A stretch of DNA of 22,268 bases from Candidatus Njordarchaeota archaeon (GTDB taxonomy: Archaea; Asgardarchaeota; Njordarchaeia; Njordarchaeales; Njordarchaeaceae): NCBI GenBank assembly GCA_029856055.1, contig JAHQWF010000037.1, positions 1 through 22,268 of the forward strand. Direction: 5' to 3'. This document shows, piece after piece, positions 1 through 7,119 of the stretch. The translations under genes and the position numbers were made by a program. The notes under the pieces are model-generated. The model saw only the letters and a program-made list of their open reading frames with translations. It was not told the DNA's origin and made no database searches. Position 1 is the first letter of the stretch, and every line of letters begins with the position of its first letter.

Positions 1-16
1 AAGATTAAGTTTTATT

Positions 17-1054
17 TTAGCCGAATAGGGCTGCTAGGCCTGATACGGCTTCTTCTTCCTCCTCCTTCTTTTCTTCTTCTTTCTTTTCTTCTTTCGCTGG
101 TTTCTCCTCCTTCTCCTCAGCAGAGGTCAGGGGAATAGCTTTTACTAGATTCTTAAGATCATCAGGCAGAGCATTTGGATCTATTTTATTTACCTCTATG
201 ATTGAGTTCTTAGCGATATCAATGGCTTTAAATATTAAGAATTCTATTGCTTCTGGAATCGGTGTATCCGTGTATATTGCTAATTTTAGTGCATCATGTA
301 TTGCGTTTTGCAGCAGAAATCCTATTGCTTCAGCAATAGGTATACTCAAATGAATCGAAATTTTGATTGCGTCACTAATAGCTCCTGCAACTAGTTCTTC
401 ATATTCTTCGATCGGTTTCAATAAGACATCCGATTTGATTATTCCTCTCCCATCAATCGCAGCTAGGACCTTTGGTTTTACTTCAAAAGGTATAATGTCC
501 AATAACTGAAGTACCTTAGCGACCTGTGTTGATATACGTTGTCCTCGCTTGACCAACAATGTGTCTTCCATGACCCAAAGTTCACCTTTTATTATTCTAG
601 AGGGTATATTGGCTAGTCTTAAATCAGTCATTGCAGGCCCAGGTTTAAGTCCTGTATTTCCCTTTGGTATTACTATATCATATGGTGCGATTTTACCGGG
701 CTTTGCTGGCTGTTTTTCCCGGATGCTATTGATAATTCTACTTATCTCAAAAACATCTCTATTCGTAAATACAAATGCTCTCATACCAGTTAAATAATCA
801 TAAAGCGGTTTCAAGTGGGGTTTCTCGTCGATTATTGAGTCCAAAGCTTTTTTAACTAGAGTATTCTTAACAACCACAATTTGTCCAAAACCATACAGTT
901 TCTCTCGCATCTCTTTCATCATATTTGCTGGGATATCTTTAAAATCGAATATGATTATTTTATCATAGTTTCTAAATAACTCAGTAAGCTTCTGTACTTG
1001 TCTTAGTTTTCTCTCCGGCACGGGTTTTTTTCGTTCATAAGACATTAGGCTCAT
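17..1054 (-). CDS. rplP0: Large ribosomal subunit protein uL10 (P0, acidic stalk base)
   Basis: This protein forms the base of the ribosomal stalk: it binds 23S rRNA through its N-terminal domain and carries L12 (P1) dimers on C-terminal helices. The 345-residue length fits archaeal P0. The N-terminal half has the L10 fold, with the conserved segment VVVKNTLVKKAL. The helical region around residues 220-290 repeats hydrophobic segments that would bind L12 dimers. The tail is a Lys/Glu-rich hinge ending in VSGLAALFG, the archaeal/eukaryotic P-protein signature contacted by translational GTPases. The first ATG is chosen because GTGAT lies 5 bases before it; a second in-frame ATG lies three codons in. 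It follows uL1 by 22 bases on the same strand, so the two form an operon. L12 would be expected next but lies outside the window. Confidence 0.95.
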   Translation of the reverse strand: MSLMSYERKKPVPERKLRQVQKLTELFRNYDKIIIFDFKDIPANMMKEMREKLYGFGQIVVVKNTLVKKALDSIIDEKPHLKPLYDYLTGMRAFVFTNRDVFEISRIINSIREKQPAKPGKIAPYDIVIPKGNTGLKPGPAMTDLRLANIPSRIIKGELWVMEDTLLVKRGQRISTQVAKVLQLLDIIPFEVKPKVLAAIDGRGIIKSDVLLKPIEEYEELVAGAISDAIKISIHLSIPIAEAIGFLLQNAIHDALKLAIYTDTPIPEAIEFLIFKAIDIAKNSIIEVNKIDPNALPDDLKNLVKAIPLTSAEEKEEKPAKEEKKEEEKKEEEEEAVSGLAALFG

Positions 1055-1076
1055 TTATAATCACTCTCTGTAATTT

Positions 1077-1766
1077 TTAACTAGCTTTTTTTCTGGGCGA
1101 TATATCTACTTTAACTGGTGGACCCATAGTTGTCTTTATGTGTATTGATCGAATATTTCTCCAACCCTTTGGAAGTTTGTTTTTGACAAATAGTATAAAT
1201 GAAACAATGTTTTCAGCTAGTTCCTCATCTTTCATGTTAATATGACCTACCTTTGCGTGTATTGTTGGACTCTTATGTAATCTAACTGAAATAGTTCTTT
1301 TAGCATCACTTATTACACCAGCTATATCATCATTTATTCCAACGGGTATAGGCATTTTATTTCTCGGGCTTAGAATTTTTCCAAAATATCGCCCTATTAG
1401 ACCCATTAGCGATGAACTACTAAAGAAAACTCTATTTTTGCGAGCTAATTTCTTGAATTGTCTTATATTTGAACTAAATTCTTCTAACTTAGCTCTATCA
1501 ATTATAATTATCTCGTTTGATCCCAGTGATCTTAGAGCTGTTATATGAGTATCATCCGCAAAAAAGACGATTTTATCATTTTCTGCAACAGGGTAAGGCA
1601 ACTTTATTCTGGCTCTTATCCTGTTCTCAGGCTTTTTTAAATCAACGTCTTTGATCGATATTTGTACTTCTACAGCTTCATTGAAATTACGTTTTGGCGT
1701 GATTTCTCGCATCTTTCGTATGGCTTTGAGTACCATGGTTAATAACTCTTTTTCTGAGACACTCAT
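1077..1766 (-). CDS. rpl1: Large ribosomal subunit protein uL1
   Basis: L1 forms the mobile L1 stalk on 23S rRNA helices 76-78 and helps release deacylated tRNA from the E site. Clear family segments are TPKRNFNEAVEV near the N-terminus, the central domain with ADDTHITALRSLG, SLMGLIGRYFGKILSPRNKMP, and the C-terminal IHIKTTMGPPVKVD. A TTG four codons upstream would give 233 residues. I prefer the ATG at 1766 because GGTG sits about 7 bases before it and the resulting 229 residues are nearer the usual archaeal length. It is first in an operon with uL10/P0. L11, its usual upstream neighbour in archaea, is absent here; a tRNA-Thr gene lies upstream instead. Archaeal L1 is known to repress its own mRNA in methanogens; I did not identify such a site here. 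Confidence 0.94.
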   Translation of the reverse strand: MSVSEKELLTMVLKAIRKMREITPKRNFNEAVEVQISIKDVDLKKPENRIRARIKLPYPVAENDKIVFFADDTHITALRSLGSNEIIIIDRAKLEEFSSNIRQFKKLARKNRVFFSSSSLMGLIGRYFGKILSPRNKMPIPVGINDDIAGVISDAKRTISVRLHKSPTIHAKVGHINMKDEELAENIVSFILFVKNKLPKGWRNIRSIHIKTTMGPPVKVDISPRKKAS

Positions 1767-1832
1767 AGTAGGCACCAATTCTCATTAACTCATGATACAG
1801 ATCTGCCTAGTAACTTTTCCTCATTATGAACT

Positions 1833-1850
1833 ATTAATAAAAAGCTTATT
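1833..1850 (-). promoter_or_regulatory. Putative TATA/BRE promoter of the uL1-uL10 operon
   Basis: Read on the minus strand, this AT-rich stretch contains GCTTTTTATTAAT, which resembles an archaeal TATA box with upstream BRE. It would start transcription about 40-50 bases before the uL1 ATG. This is position and composition evidence only. Confidence 0.35.
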
Positions 1851-1932
1851 GTTCTATAAAAAAGAGAAAGATCGATAATTAGATATAATAATGTTTCCAC
1901 TTGTGCTTAACACATAGAAATTATTAGATTGT

Positions 1933-2007
1933 TGGAGCCGCCGGCGGGATTTGAACCCGCGACCCCGGGCTTACGAGGCCCGTGCTCTACCACTGAGCTA
2001 CGGCGGC
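1933..2007 (-). tRNA. tRNA-Thr, anticodon CGT, CCA encoded
   Basis: The minus strand folds into a full cloverleaf. The acceptor stem is GCCGCCG paired with CGGCGGC, the D arm is GCTC/GAGC, the anticodon stem is CGGGC/GCCCG with loop CTCGTAA, and the T arm is GCGGG/CCCGC with loop TTCAAAT. The anticodon CGT reads the threonine codon ACG. The discriminator is U, followed by an encoded CCA (1933-1935); U73 fits archaeal tRNA-Thr. There is no intron. The T loop has C56, the target of the aTrm56 enzyme encoded at 16206. No TATA-like sequence lies between this gene and the structured element upstream, so it is probably processed from a shared transcript. Confidence 0.96.
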
Positions 2008-2026
2008 AAGTGGCATCAGGTTTGTC

Positions 2027-2170
2027 GCCCCACCCTTTTGTGCGGCTGTGCTCATTTTCAGTTCGCACAGCCTGTTGCCCCGCCAACTAACACCCATCTA
2101 TCATCGGATCGCATTTCCTGCTTTCCTCAAGTGGGCTCTCTGTGCGGAGCTTTTTTACATCAGGTGGGGC
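2027..2170 (-). ncRNA. Unassigned structured RNA upstream of tRNA-Thr
   Basis: This is a GC-rich island in AT-rich DNA, a known hallmark of RNA genes in low-GC hyperthermophiles. Its ends are perfectly complementary over 8 bases (2027-2034 with 2163-2170, GCCCCACC/GGTGGGGC), which would make a closing stem. Inside, GGCTGTGC at 2044-2051 pairs perfectly with GCACAGCC at 2065-2072 around a 13-base loop. An alternative 7-bp pairing (2140-2146 with 2064-2070) excludes that hairpin. A TATA-like box about 30 bases before 2170 fits initiation at the closing stem on the minus strand, and the tRNA follows with no promoter of its own. No convincing reading frame fits. It contains GAGGAAAG, as in RNase P RNA conserved region I, but I find no conserved region V near the 3' end, so I do not call it RNase P. 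It is not recognisable as SRP RNA. Identity unknown. Confidence 0.6.
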
Positions 2171-2193
2171 TAATTATTATTCTATGTTGCTAC

Positions 2194-2210
2194 TACTTTT
2201 TAATTTTAGT
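2194..2210 (-). promoter_or_regulatory. Putative promoter of the structured RNA / tRNA-Thr unit
   Basis: On the minus strand the stretch ACTAAAATTAAAAAG resembles a BRE plus TATA box. It overlaps the stop codon of the P-loop ATPase gene and lies about 33 bases before the first base of the closing stem at 2170, the usual archaeal TATA-to-start distance. Confidence 0.45.
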
Positions 2211-2931
2211 TTTTCAGTTCAGGTTTATTTATTATTATAAATCCCTTTGATGTAAGTAATAGGTGCTTAATTATTTCCTCTCGTAACCTAATGTTTGATT
2301 TAGTTGATAACCATCTTGAACCAATCGATGGGATATTCTCAACACAGACTAGTGATAAAATTCTGACTCTTCTTCTCCTATAAAATCTATAAAATCTATC
2401 TGTGAATTCTATGAATAATTGCCAGCGCCGAGGTAGTGCGTACTTTTCGTGTTCTGGTACGCTGATCCAAATCTTATAGCCATTATTGAGTACGTCAGTT
2501 ATTAGAGATAACAGGACACTAATTTGCTTAATTAATCTTCTAGTCCATATTTTTCCAACCAGAAAACGAATTGGAAATACATCATCTAGTATTAATAAAG
2601 TGTTATGAGAGCGTCTTAGAGATAATTTCCCAAGTAATCTGATTAGCTTATTGATATTACTGAATCTAACAAATCTAATAGCACCCGAGCTGTATTTGAT
2701 CGCTTTTCTTAGACGCCTTTCTATTTTCCTATCTCTTTCCCTATCTGTTCCAACAAATAGGATGTTTTCGCCAGTGATAGACAGATTCAGAGCAAGTTGA
2801 ATAAGAAATGTTGTTTTACCTACGCCGCGTCTTCCATAAATTATATTGAATTGATTTGATTGGCCAATTATATTTCCAATTAAATCATTGTTTATATCAG
2901 ACATAGCTGAGCCATTCTGCAAAATCATCAT
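2206..2931 (-). CDS. P-loop ATPase of unknown role (RecA/KaiC-like fold suspected)
   Basis: This 241-residue protein has Walker A GRRGVGKT at residues 33-40 and a Walker B-like strand LLILDD at 112-117, after a second strand ILFVGTD near residue 60. The order and spacing, with a short N-terminus and no lid domain, resemble the compact RecA/RadB/KaiC-like ATPases of archaea, but I cannot name a family. The protein is very basic, with Arg-rich segments such as RFYRRRRVR near residue 185, which suggests binding to nucleic acid or another polyanion. Candidate starts are tandem ATGs at residues 1 and 2 and an ATG at residue 10; no clear ribosome site separates them. It stands alone on its strand, upstream of the structured RNA and tRNA-Thr, and is divergent from the nucleotidyltransferase gene. 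ATPase activity is inferred from motifs only. Confidence 0.72.
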   Translation of the reverse strand: MMILQNGSAMSDINNDLIGNIIGQSNQFNIIYGRRGVGKTTFLIQLALNLSITGENILFVGTDRERDRKIERRLRKAIKYSSGAIRFVRFSNINKLIRLLGKLSLRRSHNTLLILDDVFPIRFLVGKIWTRRLIKQISVLLSLITDVLNNGYKIWISVPEHEKYALPRRWQLFIEFTDRFYRFYRRRRVRILSLVCVENIPSIGSRWLSTKSNIRLREEIIKHLLLTSKGFIIINKPELKN

Positions 2932-3038
2932 TCTTTGTGCTTTGAATTATCTGTGATTTATGCATTTAAAAGTAAATATACTTTAACAACTCATTAACTT
3001 ATTTTAAGTATTGTGTACGAGTAGTTTCTGTGTGAGTA

Positions 3039-3758
3039 ATGAGGAAAAAAATCGAAAAAAGAATATACAGAGAAGTAATTTATACAGCGGAACATTGGAG
3101 TCTATTAAGAGAGAAGCGAGAAAAAGCTAGTAAAATACTAAATCTCCTCGAAAAGCAAGGTATAAAGGGTTATTTGTATGGTTCCGTAGCTAGAGGTGAC
3201 GTCCATAAAGATAGCGACGTAGATATAATAATATTTTCTCCCCCTCCAATCTATATGCTAGAACTGCTTATTGAGGAGGAATACGGAAGAATATACGCAA
3301 GGGAGATTGTTCAAGCCACACCGAATCATGCTATAAAACTGCATATCTACATTGATCCGTATACGGTAGTTACTGCCCCGCTAGTTCCTCTTAGCAAATT
3401 AGAACATGAATTCTACAGGTTTGGGGGAATTATAGAAAGCAACCAAGCTAGAGATCTACGTAACAGAGTGCCAGGTGTTGACAAGAGATTGGTTCTTATC
3501 ATACCTACAGAACAAGGGCATGTGGAACAATCTATAATAGGTATTGAGTCTTATGTGGCGAAGCTACTTAATGTATCCATAGACATTGTTAAAGAGCGGA
3601 TCAGAGTATTATCTAAGAGGGACGAGAAAGGTAGAACAGGAGTCTTTGTAAAAAGAGTTTTACTACCAGATGAATTCGTGGATGAGGTGTTACGCAAGTT
3701 AATAAGGTCTAATCCAAAATTGAGAAACTTAATTAAGAAGAGGGGATTATTAGTATAA
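3039..3758 (+). CDS. Predicted nucleotidyltransferase, pol-beta superfamily (COG2413-like)
   Basis: The signature of DNA polymerase beta-type nucleotidyltransferases is clear: GSVARG at residues 48-53 followed by DSDVDI with the metal-binding Asp pair D60/D62. These enzymes transfer a nucleoside monophosphate to a hydroxyl group on an RNA, protein or small molecule. The protein is 239 residues, longer than the minimal antitoxin-type domain, with an extra C-terminal half (around 150-239) that may bind substrate. It resembles the conserved archaeal group COG2413, whose substrate is unknown to me. A GTGAG lies just before the ATG. The gene ends 13 bases before the GTPase gene, so the two are likely co-transcribed. 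No toxin or antitoxin partner is visible. Confidence 0.8.
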   Translation: MRKKIEKRIYREVIYTAEHWSLLREKREKASKILNLLEKQGIKGYLYGSVARGDVHKDSDVDIIIFSPPPIYMLELLIEEEYGRIYAREIVQATPNHAIKLHIYIDPYTVVTAPLVPLSKLEHEFYRFGGIIESNQARDLRNRVPGVDKRLVLIIPTEQGHVEQSIIGIESYVAKLLNVSIDIVKERIRVLSKRDEKGRTGVFVKRVLLPDEFVDEVLRKLIRSNPKLRNLIKKRGLLV

Positions 3759-3771
3759 TTGGTGGTTCATA

Positions 3772-4977
3772 ATGCTTATAGGTTTAGTAGGAAAACCAAA
3801 CTCTGGTAAAACAACTTTTTTTAACGCTGCAACGGCAGGAAATGCAAAGGTTGCAGATTATCCCTTCACAACTATCGAGCCTAACGTTGGTGTTGCCTTC
3901 GTTACACAAGAATGCGTCTGTAGAGAATTCGGAGTTAAGGATAATCCAAAAAACTCCCTATGTATAGACGGTATAAGGCACATTCCAGTCAAATTAATTG
4001 ATGTTGCAGGACTAGTTCCAGACGCATGGAAAGGCCGAGGATTAGGAAATAAGTTTCTCGATGATCTAAGACAAGCTGATGTTTTAATTCACGTTGTTGA
4101 TGCATCCGGGTCTTTCGATGCAGATGGTAGGCCATTGGGCAAGCCTGGTCTTTGGGATCCATTAAAAGATATTGAGTTCTTGGAGGACGAGATAGTTAGA
4201 TGGATGTATCAAATTCTTAAAAGAGATTGGGATAAATGGGCTAGAAGAATTGAGGTAGAGAGGAGAGATTTTGTTACTAGCATGGCTGAAAGATTATCAG
4301 GATTATCAATAAAGATCGAACATATAAAAGAGGTGCTGAAACGTTTAGACTTGGATATTGAGAAACCTAGACAATGGACGGATGACGAGCTTTATTTCTT
4401 TGCTAAGGAATTAAGGAAAATAGCAAAACCCATATTAATCGTAGCTAATAAAATCGATATACCCAAGGCTGAAGAGAATTACCAGCGTATGTTAGATAAA
4501 GGTATAGATGCAATTCCTGCATCTGCATTAGCAGAATGGGCCCTAATACAATACGCTGATAAGGATATAATTAAATATGTACGTGGTTCCGATCACTTCG
4601 AGATTCTAGATCCAAACAAATTAAATGAGCGAGAAAGAAAGCTCTTTGAAAAAATTAGTGAGATACTAGAGAAGTGGAAAGGAACGGGGGTTCAGAAAGC
4701 TTTGAATAAGGCCGTTTTCGATATCGGTAAAATGATAACAGTTTATCCTGTCGAAGATGCAAGTAAATTGAGCGATAAGAAAGGAAATGTACTACCAGAT
4801 GTCTTCTTGGTTAGAGAGGGAACGAGAGTACGCGAGTTTGCATCGTTGATCCATACGGATCTAGCGAAAACATTTCTGTATGCCATTGATGTTAGATCTA
4901 AGAAGAAGCTTCCCGAGGATTACATTCTAAGAAACAGAGATGTAATTAAAATAGTTGCAGCTGGAGCGAGAGGTTGA
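3772..4977 (+). CDS. Obg/YchF-related translation-associated GTPase with TGS domain
   Basis: This is a 401-residue member of the Obg-HflX superfamily, closest by layout to the archaeal/eukaryotic Ygr210 branch of the YchF group. G1 is GKPNSGKTT at residues 7-15, G2 lies in the YPFTTIEPNVG segment near 31-41, G3 is DVAGLVP, and G4 is NKID. Bacterial YchF prefers ATP because its G4 is altered; a normal NKxD here argues for GTP. A helical insertion follows G3, and the C-terminal 85 residues form a TGS domain (VFLVREGTRVREFASLIHTDLA). Relatives bind ribosomes. GGTGG lies before the ATG, and the gene follows the nucleotidyltransferase with a 13-base gap. It converges on the L10e gene. Confidence 0.9.
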   Translation: MLIGLVGKPNSGKTTFFNAATAGNAKVADYPFTTIEPNVGVAFVTQECVCREFGVKDNPKNSLCIDGIRHIPVKLIDVAGLVPDAWKGRGLGNKFLDDLRQADVLIHVVDASGSFDADGRPLGKPGLWDPLKDIEFLEDEIVRWMYQILKRDWDKWARRIEVERRDFVTSMAERLSGLSIKIEHIKEVLKRLDLDIEKPRQWTDDELYFFAKELRKIAKPILIVANKIDIPKAEENYQRMLDKGIDAIPASALAEWALIQYADKDIIKYVRGSDHFEILDPNKLNERERKLFEKISEILEKWKGTGVQKALNKAVFDIGKMITVYPVEDASKLSDKKGNVLPDVFLVREGTRVREFASLIHTDLAKTFLYAIDVRSKKKLPEDYILRNRDVIKIVAAGARG

Positions 4978-4995
4978 TAATAACGTATTTTTTTA

Positions 4996-5547
4996 TTATT
5001 GTTTTGAAAGATATTCAACTAACTTAGGATACATATCCGAGAAATCTTTGATCTCAATTTCATGATCGATACCAAGTTTATGCGTTGCCCGACGTATAGC
5101 CTCCTTAGCTATTTTCAGCGCATCCTTAGTTATCCAAATTTCCATTATGATTTGGTTTATCCTGACTATTGCGGCTCTATCCACGGGTTTACCAAATGCT
5201 TTTCTCATTCCTTGCTGAATTCTGTCTGCTCCAGCAACCCCCAAGAATTTTGTTTCACGTAACACGTGATGGGGATAAGTTCTGATTCTCATAAAGTAAT
5301 TTCCCCTACCAAGTTTCTTAGTCAAGTACCTATTAGCTGTTATCCTTGCTGCCTCAAGGGCTCTATCTAATAGCATTACTCTCTGTCGAGATTTTAGCAA
5401 GACTACATAGTCATATTTGTAGTTAGGATTACCTATCTCTAGTATCCGTAATCTAGGTTGCGGCATCGATTTAATATACTCCTTCCTAGTATAGGGTTTC
5501 TTTGGAGGAACCTTGTAACAGTAAGCGGGTCTCTTAGTAGGTGACAT
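4996..5547 (-). CDS. rpl10e: Large ribosomal subunit protein uL16 (archaeal L10e)
   Basis: uL16 sits near the peptidyl-transferase centre and contacts the CCA end and elbow of tRNA. The 183 residues match the archaeal L10e family throughout: RPAYCYKV at the N-terminus, the RIRTYPHHVLRETK segment that reaches toward the tRNA sites, AGADRIQQGMRKAFGKPV, and the alpha/beta C-terminal region. Length is normal for the family. The start is supported by GGGGAGA 6-7 bases before the ATG. It lies 101 bases downstream of the AsnRS gene on the same strand, so a shared transcript is possible, though the gap leaves room for its own promoter. Confidence 0.95.
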   Translation of the reverse strand: MSPTKRPAYCYKVPPKKPYTRKEYIKSMPQPRLRILEIGNPNYKYDYVVLLKSRQRVMLLDRALEAARITANRYLTKKLGRGNYFMRIRTYPHHVLRETKFLGVAGADRIQQGMRKAFGKPVDRAAIVRINQIIMEIWITKDALKIAKEAIRRATHKLGIDHEIEIKDFSDMYPKLVEYLSKQ

Positions 5548-5648
5548 TATTTCTCCCCATTAAATAGTGCTGATATATGAATTGTTCAAGTGAACCTAAT
5601 AAAAATTTTCTGTGGAAATAAAAATTAGAAAAAATAGTTTGTTGAGTA

Positions 5649-6908
5649 CTATATGAATTTTTTTACACGTGCTAGTCTTGGGAAAGGTATAGTGTCACGT
5701 ATATGATCTAATTTCAATATCCACCAAATAAGTCGTTCTACTCCAAGACCAAAGCCACTGTGAGGTACGCTACCATAGCGCCTTAAATCTAGATACCAAG
5801 AGTACGCCTCTGGATCAAAGCCTTCTTTTCTTATTCTATCTACTAAAATATCTATGTTATCCTCACGTTCACTACCCCCAATTATCTCCCCATAGCCTTC
5901 TGGAGCCAATAGATCTGCTGCAAGACATGTTTCTGGTCCTTTTGGATCTAACTTAACATAAAATGGCTTTAAGTGCGAAGGGAAATGCGTTAAGAAGAAT
6001 GGTTGTCCTATTTCTTCTGACAAGACTTTTTCTTCATCTGCGCCTATATCGTCACCCCATCTAATATCTACATTGTGTTGCTGTAAGATATCAATTGCTT
6101 CATCGTATGATATACGTTTAAATGGCGGTTTTATTTCCTCTAGATGTTCAATGTTTCCTCTAAATTCCTCAATGATATGTCTAGTAACAGGATTTTTCAA
6201 CAATCCCTGGATTATATAGCTGATGAGTTCTTCTTGTACTCTGAGATTATCTTTGAATCGGTACCAAGCTGCTTCTGCTTCAAGATGCCAATATTCAGCT
6301 AAATGTCTTCGGGTTCTTGATTTCTCTGCTCTAAACGATGGGGTTAGGCTCCATACTTTCCCTAATGAGAATACCATTACTTCTAAGTAGAGTTGAGCTG
6401 ATTGAGATAGATATGCCTTTGAGTTATCGAAATATTTTATTTCAAATAGCGTTGCTCCTCCTTCTACAGCAGTGGATACTATGATCGGCGGGGACACTTC
6501 ATACCAATTATTAACCATAAAATATTCTCGAGCAAGTCTAAGTAAGTGATCCCTAATTACCCAAATTTTTGTGTATCTATTAGATCTAATAGCTAAGTGA
6601 CGCCACTGCATCAGAACTTCTGGTGGATGAGATTTCTTGCCGAGAGGATAAGGTGTCTCGGCAATATGTGTTATATCTATATTCCTAGCGTATAGTTCAA
6701 TTCCTCTTGGCGCGCGGGGGTTTTCTACAAGTTCTCCCTCAACCAATAGCGAGCTCTCTCGAGTTATTTTTTTGAGGTTACGCCATGTTTCTTCACGTAT
6801 TTTTTCTTTTTTTATAACTATCTGCAGGGGATTCCAAGGTTCTTTTACAGTTCTCAAATCGATAAAGACTATATTACCATGCTCTCTCTTTCTAATTACC
6901 CATCCCAT
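5649..6908 (-). CDS. asnS: Asparaginyl-tRNA synthetase (N-terminus out of frame)
   Basis: Class IIb synthetase that charges tRNA-Asn with asparagine. The OB-fold anticodon-binding domain occupies about residues 1-90, followed by the catalytic core. Visible are the dimer segment YEVSPPIIV, the LSQSAQLYLE strand, motif 2 with FRAEKSRTRRHLAEYWHLE, and motif 3 GFGLGVERL near the C-terminus. Its close match to archaeal AsnRS throughout, rather than to AspRS, supports specificity for Asn. The first ATG starts at MGWV, yet the codons immediately upstream in this frame read VVRL, which continues the conserved N-terminal strand (VRLxGWV in homologues) until a TGA at 6944-6946. A strong ribosome site and ATG lie upstream in another frame. 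The true start may therefore be about 6937 with a one-base frame change at 6924-6927. If 6908 is the real start, the OB fold loses its first strand. Confidence 0.9.
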   Translation of the reverse strand: MGWVIRKREHGNIVFIDLRTVKEPWNPLQIVIKKEKIREETWRNLKKITRESSLLVEGELVENPRAPRGIELYARNIDITHIAETPYPLGKKSHPPEVLMQWRHLAIRSNRYTKIWVIRDHLLRLAREYFMVNNWYEVSPPIIVSTAVEGGATLFEIKYFDNSKAYLSQSAQLYLEVMVFSLGKVWSLTPSFRAEKSRTRRHLAEYWHLEAEAAWYRFKDNLRVQEELISYIIQGLLKNPVTRHIIEEFRGNIEHLEEIKPPFKRISYDEAIDILQQHNVDIRWGDDIGADEEKVLSEEIGQPFFLTHFPSHLKPFYVKLDPKGPETCLAADLLAPEGYGEIIGGSEREDNIDILVDRIRKEGFDPEAYSWYLDLRRYGSVPHSGFGLGVERLIWWILKLDHIRDTIPFPRLARVKKFI

Positions 6909-6943
6909 TAATCTAACGACAGATTTTCCAACGGCATCACCTC
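6908..6943 (-). promoter_or_regulatory. Ribosome site and short leader frame in front of asnS
   Basis: On the minus strand GAGGTGAT (6936-6943) is a perfect match to the archaeal 16S 3' end. The ATG at 6937-6935 overlaps it and opens a nine-residue frame, MPLENLSLD, whose TAA overlaps the annotated asnS ATG as TAATG. Two readings are possible. One is a coupled leader peptide. The other is that one base is missing from the run of four A (6924-6927 on the plus strand as T), in which case the leader would fuse in frame to asnS as MPLEKSVVRLMGWV. Confidence 0.6.
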
Positions 6944-7119
6944 AAATCCATATTATTCTGAAGGCGCCTCCTTATTATAAATCTATTTTTAAATTAGCTG
7001 AGTTAGTTAATCTGGATATTCAAACACAATATATGAGTTGTACATAAATAAAATTCTAATTGTAAGTAATGAATGAACTATGTAACTAAATCACATAATT
7101 AAAATAAGTGGTACCTAGA

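Noticed and set aside
2020..2170. RNase P RNA as identity of the GC-rich element
   Set aside because: GAGGAAAG resembles conserved region I, but no conserved region V pattern is found before the 3' closing stem, and the length is well below type A. Kept as unassigned.
1951..2250. Open frame on the plus strand across the tRNA and the structured RNA
   Set aside because: It runs through the antisense of tRNA-Thr and the GC-rich RNA; its composition reflects the RNA genes and there is no ribosome site.
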